This document shows, in pieces, positions 1 through 4,750 of a stretch of DNA of 16,140 nt. Each line of letters starts with the position of its first letter. The first letter of the stretch is position 1. The notes under the pieces were generated by a model that had not been told where the DNA came from, made no database searches, and saw only the letters and a program-made list of their open reading frames with translations. This DNA comes from an uncultured Peptoniphilus sp. Its GTDB lineage: Bacteria; Bacillota; Clostridia; Tissierellales; Peptoniphilaceae. The DNA lies in the NCBI GenBank assembly GCA_902488455.1, contig CABTWG010000025.1, positions 1 to 16,140 of the forward strand, read 5' to 3'. The translations under genes were made by a program, and so were the position numbers.

Positions 1-1
1 A

Positions 2-18
2 CGAAATCAAAGATTTCG
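2..18. repeat. 7-bp perfect inverted repeat
   Basis: CGAAATC at 2-8 pairs perfectly with GATTTCG at 12-18 across a 3-base AAA loop. It sits at the window edge, so a larger structure may continue to the left. No T-tract follows on either strand, so it does not look like an intrinsic terminator. Confidence 0.6.
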
Positions 19-73
19 GCTAGGGCTTCGAACGGGTATAACCTTGGTGAGAGATTGTGAGGATGAATTATTC

Positions 74-128
74 TTCATGCTCTACGTATAGCATCAAAGT
101 TAATTCATGCTATCGGATAGCATGAAAG
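74..128. repeat. tandem pair of related hairpins
   Basis: Two similar units begin 30 bp apart, at 74-99 and 104-128. Both start TTCATGCT and end in AGCAT followed by two to three A. The second is a perfect 10-bp inverted repeat: TTCATGCTAT at 104-113, CGG loop, ATAGCATGAA at 117-126. The first is a looser version, ATGCT against AGCAT around a CTACGTAT core. Neither is followed by a T-run. They look like two copies of a small palindromic element with one copy degraded. Confidence 0.6.
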
Positions 129-202
129 TAAAAGCTCAACTTATAACTTATAAAGAAAATAATAAATGGGAAGAATACAAAAAATAAAATAAAAATGGGC
201 AT

Positions 203-226
203 AAAAAAAGCCACCCAATGGTGGCT
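203..226 (-). terminator. intrinsic terminator after tRNA-Trp
   Basis: Read on the minus strand this is AGCCACC, loop ATTG, GGTGGCT: seven perfect pairs followed by a run of T (plus-strand A at 203-208). The 5' arm begins directly after the encoded CCA of tRNA-Trp, with no spacer. I see no other GC-rich terminator between here and deoD, so it probably also ends the deoD-comEA transcript. Confidence 0.9.
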
Positions 227-301
227 TGGCAGGGGTAGCAGGATTTGAACCCACGGCACCTGGTTTTGGAGACCAGTGTTCTACCACTGAACTATACCCC
301 T
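227..301 (-). tRNA. trnW: tRNA-Trp (anticodon CCA)
   Basis: The minus strand folds into a full cloverleaf. The acceptor stem is AGGGGTA with TACCCCT, the discriminator base is G and CCA is encoded at 227-229. The anticodon arm is CTGGT, loop CTCCAAA, ACCAG, giving anticodon CCA for tryptophan. The T arm is GTGGG, loop TTCAAAT, CCTGC, with two adjacent G-U pairs. It decodes UGG. It lies 48 bases downstream of comEA on the same strand and has its own -10 candidate, so it may be made both from that promoter and by read-through. Confidence 0.97.
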
Positions 302-307
302 TTAACT

Positions 308-359
308 GACAGATTATATAATAACAAATTTTTGTTAAAATAGCAAGACTTAATCTGTC
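308..359. repeat. nested inverted repeats at the comEA 3' end
   Basis: GACAGATTA at 308-316 is the exact inverse of TAATCTGTC at 351-359, nine pairs, the right arm covering the comEA stop codon and last codons. Inside lies a second perfect inverted repeat, TAACAAA at 322-328 and TTTGTTA at 331-337. The tRNA-Trp -10 box overlaps the left arm. The structure is AT-rich with no T-tract after the outer stem, so it is not a textbook terminator. It could stabilise the comEA mRNA end or be regulatory. Confidence 0.55.
313..318 (-). promoter_or_regulatory. -10 box for tRNA-Trp
   Basis: The minus strand shows a perfect TATAAT at 318-313, which would start transcription about five bases before the mature 5' end at 301. 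No good -35 is visible; the bases at the expected distance are T/A-rich and match poorly. A tRNA promoter here is plausible but only half supported. Confidence 0.5.
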
Positions 360-928
360 GTTATATAAAGTTTAATTTCTTCGAACTTTTTCTTGCCGAT
401 ACCCGTTATATTTAGAAGCTCATCAACAGAATTAAATGGGTGCTCCTGTCTATATTTTATAATTTTATCCGCCATTTTACTTCCAACTCCGGGGATTGAA
501 GTGAGCATATCTTTGGTGGCGGTGTTGATATTTATCTTTGTATCTTCATCGTCATTATTGTCGAGATAGGATTTTATTACAATCTTTTCTTCATCTTTTA
601 ATTTTCTGGCTAGGTTTAGATTTGAAGTATTGGCATCGTCAAGGAGACCTCCAGCTTCTTCAATCAAATCCTGAAGCCTTGTTCCATTTTTTATTTTGTA
701 GACGCCAGGATTTTTTACTCTACCATCGATGTGTACTTCGATTTCTGAATTATTAAAATCATCTGATCCATCACTTGAATTGTTTTTATTTTCATTATAA
801 TCGTTATTCTTTCTCAAACTTTCTATCTTGGGAACATCATCAAAAGAAAGGTTATCCCTGGTTAGGAAAAGTGCTCCTAACCCAAGGATAAGAATAATAA
901 TTATAATTTCAAACTTAGTAATCTTCAT
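350..928 (-). CDS. comEA: ComEA-like membrane-anchored SLBB/HhH DNA-binding protein
   Basis: In transformable bacteria ComEA is a membrane-anchored receptor that binds double-stranded DNA outside the membrane and feeds it to the ComEC channel. This 192-residue protein has the family layout: a short N-terminus with one hydrophobic helix (about 7-23), a polar Asn/Asp/Lys-rich linker (24-60), an SLBB domain (63-120, starting VHIDGRVKNPGVY) and a C-terminal helix-hairpin-helix pair (130-192) with the hairpins IPGVGSK and ITGIGKK. I chose the ATG at 928, which overlaps the deoD end by 14 nt; a TTG at 949 would add seven residues (MKLHLIW). Neither start has a strong ribosome binding site, so translation is probably coupled to deoD. 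No comEC or comEB lies nearby, so DNA uptake in this strain is inferred only. The family call is firm. Confidence 0.88.
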   Translation of the reverse strand: MKITKFEIIIIILILGLGALFLTRDNLSFDDVPKIESLRKNNDYNENKNNSSDGSDDFNNSEIEVHIDGRVKNPGVYKIKNGTRLQDLIEEAGGLLDDANTSNLNLARKLKDEEKIVIKSYLDNNDDEDTKININTATKDMLTSIPGVGSKMADKIIKYRQEHPFNSVDELLNITGIGKKKFEEIKLYITTD

Positions 929-1622
929 CCATATTAAGTGCAACTTCAATCATTTGGTTGAAGGATCTTTCTCTTTCAGTAGCTGTTGTTTCTTCTCCAG
1001 TAACTAGACTGTCAGAAACTGTTAGTATTGTAAGCCCATTAGCTCCAAGACGATTGCAGTTTAAATAAAGAGCATGAGCTTCCATTTCTATTGCAAGTAC
1101 GCCCATCTTTTGCCAGTTCTTCCATTCGTTTGGATCATCATGATAGAAAATATCTGAAGACAGTACATTTCCAACATGTGGTTTAACTCCTAGCTTTTCA
1201 CAAGATTTATATGCGGAGAGAAGAAGTTCAAATGACGCTGTTGCGCTGTGAATACCGTTTAATTTATAAGTTGATTGGAAATTTGAATTTGTAGATGCTC
1301 CATTTGCAAGGATGATATCGTATAGGTTTAGATCTTCATTAATGGCTCCGCAGGAACCAACCCTTACAATATTTTTAACTCCGTAGAATTTTATAAGTTC
1401 ATAGGAGTAGATGCCGATGGAAGGCATTCCCATTCCAGAACCCATTACGGAAATCTTCTTTCCTTTATATTCGCCGGTGTATCCGAGCATATTTCTAACA
1501 TCATTTACAAGGACAACATTGTCCAAAAAGTTTTCTGCGATATATTTTGCACGAAGAGGGTCGCCAGGCATGAGGACCGTCTTTGCAAATTCATTTTCTT
1601 TTGCTCTAATATGTGGTGTCAT
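915..1622 (-). CDS. deoD: purine nucleoside phosphorylase, DeoD type
   Basis: Catalyses phosphorolysis of purine (deoxy)ribonucleosides to free base and (deoxy)ribose-1-phosphate in cytoplasmic purine salvage. The 235-residue length is typical of the hexameric DeoD class. The key residues fall at the E. coli enzyme's numbering: His4 at the subunit interface, phosphate ligands Gly20 (MPGDP), Arg24, Arg43, Arg87 and Ser90 (RVGSCG), ribose-site Glu179-Met180-Glu181 (AIEMEAHALY), catalytic Asp204 (TVSDSLVTGE) and Arg217. All are present, so the enzyme should be active. The start is fixed by AGGAGGT at 1634-1628, five bases before the ATG. It is the first gene of a leftward unit with the comEA-like gene and diverges from ampS, sharing a 74-bp control region. 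A deoxyribosyltransferase gene 1.5 kb away handles related substrates. Confidence 0.97.
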   Translation of the reverse strand: MTPHIRAKENEFAKTVLMPGDPLRAKYIAENFLDNVVLVNDVRNMLGYTGEYKGKKISVMGSGMGMPSIGIYSYELIKFYGVKNIVRVGSCGAINEDLNLYDIILANGASTNSNFQSTYKLNGIHSATASFELLLSAYKSCEKLGVKPHVGNVLSSDIFYHDDPNEWKNWQKMGVLAIEMEAHALYLNCNRLGANGLTILTVSDSLVTGEETTATERERSFNQMIEVALNMDEDY

Positions 1623-1640
1623 AACTTACCTCCTAGCTCC

Positions 1641-1669
1641 ATTGTAAAACAGTGAAATATATTTTACAA
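1641..1669 (-). promoter_or_regulatory. candidate deoD promoter
   Basis: On the minus strand TTGTAA (1669-1664) and TACAAT (1646-1641) are separated by exactly 17 bases, matching the -35 and -10 consensus at four and five of six positions. The start point would fall near 1634, just at the ribosome binding site, giving a very short leader. Confidence 0.55.
1642..1669. promoter_or_regulatory. candidate operator, 8+8 bp inverted repeat
   Basis: TTGTAAAA at 1642-1649 and TTTTACAA at 1662-1669 form a perfect inverted repeat with a 12-bp spacer, half-site centres 20 bp apart, the geometry of a dimeric repressor on one DNA face. The arms overlap the -10 and -35 of the deoD promoter, and the ampS -35 lies in the spacer, so one protein could control both genes. 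I do not recognise the regulator. The AT-rich arms could also be partly fortuitous. Confidence 0.45.
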
Positions 1670-1680
1670 GATGTTATAAT
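1652..1680 (+). promoter_or_regulatory. candidate ampS promoter with extended -10
   Basis: GTGAAA at 1652-1657 (four of six to TTGACA) lies 17 bases before a perfect TATAAT at 1675-1680, preceded by TG at 1672-1673 (TGN-TATAAT, an extended -10). Transcription would start near 1687, leaving only about ten bases before the ATG. Confidence 0.6.
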
Positions 1681-1696
1681 ATTTACGAGGTGAATT

Positions 1697-2923
1697 ATGA
1701 AAAATACGGAAAATTTAAAAAAATATGCAGAAGTAGTTATGAAAAAAGGGCTAAACATTGTTGAAGGCGACAAGGTTTCAATCAAGATTTCAATCGATGC
1801 TAGAGAATTTGCCAAGATGCTAGCTGAAGCTGCCTATGATTTAGGAGCTCATATAGTAAATGTAGATTGGAACGACGATGAAATAGGAAGACTTGGCTAT
1901 GAAAGAACTCCTATTGAATGTCTAAAGATAGTTCCACAACACTTAATCGACAAACAAAGATACATGGTGGACAACAAATTTAAATTCCTATCTGTAATTG
2001 CAAATGATCCAAACTCATTAAAGGGAGTTGACCCAGAAAAATTAAATGCAAGTATGATTGCAAGATCAAAAGCATTTAAGGAAACTTCTGATCTTATAAT
2101 GGCAAACAACAACTCTTGGTGCGTAATTGGCGCATCTGTTCCTAAGTGGGCTGACATGGTGTTCCCAGATGATGAAGATGCAGTAGAAAAACTTTGGGAA
2201 AAGATATTTGAAGTTTCAAGAATTGCAAGCGGAGATCCAATTGCAAATTGGGATGAACATATTGCGACTATGAAGAAACATTCTAAAATATTAAACGAAG
2301 CGAAACTACAAGAACTTCACTACACTTCAGAAAAGGGAACTGATCTACACGTGAAACTTCCGAAGGGATATATCTTCACCGGTGGAGATGAAATCAATAA
2401 GGACGGAGAAAATTTCGTTGCAAATATTCCAACAGAAGAAGTATTTTCACTTCCTCACAGAATGGGTGTAGACGGAATAGTTTATGCTACAAAACCTCTA
2501 AGCTATAACGGAAATGTAATCGACAATTTCTGGTTCAAGTTTGAAGAAGGAAAAGTTGTAGACTTTGGAGCTGAAGAAGGATACGAAATCCTAAAGGACA
2601 TGCTAGATATGGACGAAGGAGCAAAAAGACTTGGAGAAGTTGCACTAGTTCCATACCATTCACCAATTTCTATGACAAATATTTTATTCTACGAAACTCT
2701 ATACGACGAAAATGCTTCTTGTCACTTCGCACTAGGCGCAGCTTATCCAACCTGCCTAGAAGGAAACGAAGAAATGAGCGAAGAAGAACTTCTTGAAGCC
2801 GGAGTAAATGATTCACTAATCCACGTTGACTTCATGGTTGGAGATGCAACTACAAGCATAGTCGGAATTAAAGAAGATGGCACAGAAATGCAAATCTTTA
2901 AAGATGGAGATTTTGTAATTTAA
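1697..2923 (+). CDS. ampS: M29-family aminopeptidase (AmpS/PepS type)
   Basis: A cytoplasmic metallo-aminopeptidase that removes N-terminal residues from peptides, part of intracellular peptide turnover. At 408 residues it is the usual M29 length. The two-metal site aligns well with the family: Glu248 (IPTEEVFSLPHR), Glu314 (LGEVAL), His343 (CHFALGAAYP), His376 and Asp378 (HVDFMVG), a constant offset of two from the AmpS numbering I remember (Glu250, Glu316, His345, His378, Asp380). No signal peptide is visible. GAGGTG at 1687-1692 precedes the ATG by four bases. It is a single gene: deoD diverges upstream and tRNA-Cys follows after 59 bases with no terminator between, so read-through into the tRNA is likely. 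The family is certain; substrate preference cannot be read from sequence. Confidence 0.95.
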   Translation: MKNTENLKKYAEVVMKKGLNIVEGDKVSIKISIDAREFAKMLAEAAYDLGAHIVNVDWNDDEIGRLGYERTPIECLKIVPQHLIDKQRYMVDNKFKFLSVIANDPNSLKGVDPEKLNASMIARSKAFKETSDLIMANNNSWCVIGASVPKWADMVFPDDEDAVEKLWEKIFEVSRIASGDPIANWDEHIATMKKHSKILNEAKLQELHYTSEKGTDLHVKLPKGYIFTGGDEINKDGENFVANIPTEEVFSLPHRMGVDGIVYATKPLSYNGNVIDNFWFKFEEGKVVDFGAEEGYEILKDMLDMDEGAKRLGEVALVPYHSPISMTNILFYETLYDENASCHFALGAAYPTCLEGNEEMSEEELLEAGVNDSLIHVDFMVGDATTSIVGIKEDGTEMQIFKDGDFVI

Positions 2924-2941
2924 AAAAATTATTTAGGAGGC

Positions 2942-2973
2942 TTGTCAGATTGAAAATTCTATGTTACTATAAT
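2942..2973 (+). promoter_or_regulatory. candidate tRNA-Cys promoter
   Basis: TTGTCA at 2942-2947 matches the -35 consensus at five of six. A perfect TATAAT lies at 2968-2973, but the spacer is 20 bases; the alternative TACTAT at 2965-2970 gives 17. The start point would lie two to five bases before the mature tRNA. The long spacer lowers confidence. Confidence 0.45.
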
Positions 2974-2982
2974 ATATGTTAT

Positions 2983-3056
2983 GGCGACATAGCCAAGTGG
3001 TAAGGCACAGGTCTGCAACACCTTTATCACCAGTTCAAATCTGGTTGTCGCCTCCA
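2983..3056 (+). tRNA. trnC: tRNA-Cys (anticodon GCA)
   Basis: Acceptor stem GGCGACA pairs with TGTCGCC, the discriminator is U and CCA is encoded at 3054-3056. The D stem is GCC/GGC, the anticodon loop CTGCAAC gives GCA for cysteine, and the T arm is ACCAG, TTCAAAT, CTGGT. Oddities: the first anticodon-stem pair (27-43) is a C-U mismatch where I recall a G-U pair in Bacillus tRNA-Cys, and loop position 38 is C rather than the usual A. The rest of the fold is intact, so I take it as functional. Confidence 0.95.
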
Positions 3057-3057
3057 T

Positions 3058-3081
3058 GACCCGTTTATCGGGTCTTTTTTT
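3058..3081 (+). terminator. intrinsic terminator after tRNA-Cys
   Basis: GACCCG at 3058-3063, loop TTTAT, CGGGTC at 3069-3074, then seven T. The stem begins one base after the encoded CCA. It ends tRNA-Cys and any read-through from ampS. Confidence 0.93.
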
Positions 3082-3094
3082 ATGCAAAAATCAG

Positions 3095-3116
3095 AAAAAA
3101 GCCTCGCATGAGGCTT
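3095..3116 (-). terminator. intrinsic terminator of the deoxyribosyltransferase gene
   Basis: On the minus strand AAGCCTC (3116-3110), loop ATGC, GAGGCTT (3105-3099), continuing into six T (plus-strand A at 3095-3100). It lies 27 bases past the stop codon and faces the tRNA-Cys terminator, so the two convergent units are insulated. Confidence 0.88.
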
Positions 3117-3142
3117 CTCGTCAATTGTTATCTTTATTAAAT

Positions 3143-3649
3143 TCATTTATTCTCTTTCATAAAATCATTTATTATTGAAATGAGCTCTTCTACATAAGTT
3201 TTATCCTTAGGATAGCCTACAAGTAGATGACCATGCTCTTTTACCTTTCCAACGATCATAAGATTTCTATAGAGTTTATTTTCACCGGTACCAATATATC
3301 TCATGTCGGTTATGATTCCTATTATAAGTCTTGGAAAATCTATTCCGTGTTCCATTTCAAACTCTCTCATGACTCCATGAGCCATTATCTCTGCAGCAAC
3401 TCCGTCGTCAATGGTTAGACCATCGAGGCAAGCTATAAGAATATTGGACTCTTTTAGCTTTGCAGTGTCGGCCTTGGAAATTTTGATATCTGTAATTATA
3501 TCGTCGTTGTTCTTTTTATCATTTATCTCACCATTCTCTTGAGGTACATATAGATCTAGTCCTGTTTCATCTCTTATTATCTTTGCAAGATTTTCTGTCC
3601 ACATAAACATACCTTCATTGAAAAAATGGCTTGCTAAATATCCTTTCAT
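3143..3649 (-). CDS. nucleoside 2-deoxyribosyltransferase family protein
   Basis: Family enzymes exchange the base on 2'-deoxyribonucleosides or hydrolyse the N-glycosidic bond, in cytoplasmic nucleoside salvage. The 168-residue protein has the family's Rossmann-like features: an N-terminal start MKGYLASHFF, the segment DLYVPQENGEINDK (32-45) and the core LIACLDGLTIDDGVAAEIMAHG (71-92), where Glu87 is the likely nucleophile and Asp76/Asp82 are conserved acidic positions. The C-terminal motif MRYIGTGENKLYRNLMIVG is also typical of this clade. AGGAGG at 3660-3655, five bases before the ATG, fixes the start. It is monocistronic with its own terminator and divergent from pheS; I could not identify a convincing promoter. 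Whether it is a transferase or a hydrolase (for example on nucleotides) cannot be told. A salvage role beside deoD is a reasonable inference. Confidence 0.87.
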   Translation of the reverse strand: MKGYLASHFFNEGMFMWTENLAKIIRDETGLDLYVPQENGEINDKKNNDDIITDIKISKADTAKLKESNILIACLDGLTIDDGVAAEIMAHGVMREFEMEHGIDFPRLIIGIITDMRYIGTGENKLYRNLMIVGKVKEHGHLLVGYPKDKTYVEELISIINDFMKENK

Positions 3650-3662
3650 AAATCCCTCCTAA

Positions 3663-3691
3663 TTGAAAAGAAACTTGTAATTTGCTATAAT
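3663..3691 (+). promoter_or_regulatory. strong promoter of the pheS-argS operon
   Basis: TTGAAA at 3663-3668, a 17-base spacer and TATAAT at 3686-3691, with TG one base before the -10 (extended -10). Only one mismatch to consensus. Transcription should start near 3698, leaving a leader of about 22 bases, far too short for a T-box riboswitch, which often controls synthetase genes in Firmicutes. Confidence 0.85.
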
Positions 3692-3719
3692 TATCATAAC
3701 AGAAATATTGGAGGAAGTC

Positions 3720-4742
3720 ATGAAAGATAAGCTATTAAATATAAAGAAGCAAGCCTTAGAAGAAATTAATTTAACGAATGATTTAAAAGAGCTTGACAAA
3801 ATTAGAGTAACTTACTTAGGAAAGAAGGGAGAACTTACCTTAGTCCTAAGGGAAATGGGCAAACTCTCAAAGGAAGAAAGACCTGTAATGGGGGCAATTG
3901 CCAACGAAGTTAGAGAAGAAATTGAAAAAGAATTAGAAAACAAAAAGATCGAGCTTGAAAACATTGAACTACAAAATAGATTGATAAAAGAGAGAATCGA
4001 CATTACTCTAAACAAAGAAACTAGAGATATCGGTCACTCTCATCCACTTATTCAAACTCTTGAAGAATTGGAATCACTATTTATTAGAATGGGCTTTACA
4101 GTTTATGACGGTCCTGAAGTAGAAACGGTAGAAAATAACTTCGACCTTTTAAATTCTCCAGCAGACCATCCATCCAGAGATATGTCAGATACATTTTATT
4201 TAGATGCAGAAAAACTACTTAGAACTCAAACATCTCCAGTACAAATTCGTGCGATGAAAGAACACGGAGCACCAATTAGAATGGTATGTACAGGTAGAGT
4301 TTTTAGACCAGATGAAGTTGATGCAACCCACAGTCCAATGTTCCATCAAATGGAAGGACTTATAGTTGACAAGGATATTTCCATAGCAAACTTAACTCAC
4401 ACTTTAAATCTATTCGTAAAAGAATTATTCGGCGATGATATTAAGACTAGATTTAGACCACACTACTTCCCATTTACAGAACCAAGCCTTGAAGTCGATG
4501 TAACTTGTACAAACTGTCATGGCGACGGTTGTGAAGTATGCGGCGGAACAGGATGGAGTATGGAACTTCTTGGTTGTGGAATGGTTCATCCAAATGTACT
4601 AAGAAACTGCGGAATCGATCCAGAAGAGTACCAAGGCTTTGCCTTTGGAATGGGAATCGATAGAATTGCCATGGTTAAGTACGGAATAAAAGATATTAGA
4701 CTGATGTTTGACAACGACATCAAATTTTTAAAACAATTTTAG
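3720..4742 (+). CDS. pheS: phenylalanyl-tRNA synthetase alpha subunit
   Basis: Catalytic subunit of the cytoplasmic alpha2-beta2 enzyme that charges tRNA-Phe. At 340 residues it has normal length: an N-terminal coiled-coil arm (about 1-98) that contacts tRNA, then the class II core. Visible class II signatures include GHSHPLIQTLEELESLF (105-121), RVFRPDEVDATHSPMFHQ (193-210), FTEPSLEVDV (252-261) and the C-terminal GFAFGMGIDR (306-315). Ala308 in that last motif corresponds to the position controlling amino-acid pocket size. A four-cysteine cluster, Cys263, 266, 271 and 274, is a common PheS feature. I start at the ATG at 3720, five bases or fewer after GGAGGA at 3710-3715; a TTG at 3708 would sit inside that site. 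First gene of the operon; pheT follows. Confidence 0.98.
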   Translation: MKDKLLNIKKQALEEINLTNDLKELDKIRVTYLGKKGELTLVLREMGKLSKEERPVMGAIANEVREEIEKELENKKIELENIELQNRLIKERIDITLNKETRDIGHSHPLIQTLEELESLFIRMGFTVYDGPEVETVENNFDLLNSPADHPSRDMSDTFYLDAEKLLRTQTSPVQIRAMKEHGAPIRMVCTGRVFRPDEVDATHSPMFHQMEGLIVDKDISIANLTHTLNLFVKELFGDDIKTRFRPHYFPFTEPSLEVDVTCTNCHGDGCEVCGGTGWSMELLGCGMVHPNVLRNCGIDPEEYQGFAFGMGIDRIAMVKYGIKDIRLMFDNDIKFLKQF

Positions 4743-4750
4743 GAGGAACT

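Larger units (their letters stand above)
1..200. other. non-coding stretch with several inverted repeats
   Basis: I see no supportable gene here: all three forward frames are broken by stops within the first 91 bases, and the reverse frames are also interrupted. The stretch carries a 7-bp hairpin at 2-18 and two related hairpins at 74-99 and 104-128. The first 60 bases look less AT-rich than the flanking intergenic DNA. It could be the decayed 3' end of a gene, an intergenic repeat family or structured RNA; the sequence alone does not decide. Confidence 0.4.

Noticed and set aside
107..187. 26-codon forward frame starting MLSDSMKVKAQ and ending WEEYKK
   Set aside because: It has no ribosome binding site, starts inside the palindromic hairpin, and is interrupted upstream by stops; too short and unsupported to call a gene, though its tail looks protein-like and could be a decayed gene end.
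929..949. TTG start adding seven residues to the ComEA-like protein
   Set aside because: The ATG at 928 places the hydrophobic anchor close to the N-terminus as usual for the family; neither start has a clear ribosome binding site, so this is a preference only.
3708..3719. TTG start four codons upstream for pheS
   Set aside because: That TTG lies within the ribosome binding site GGAGGA that serves the ATG at 3720, and PheS proteins typically begin close to that ATG.
3698..3719. T-box or other riboswitch before pheS
   Set aside because: The promoter sits within 60 bases of the start codon, leaving no room for a structured leader.
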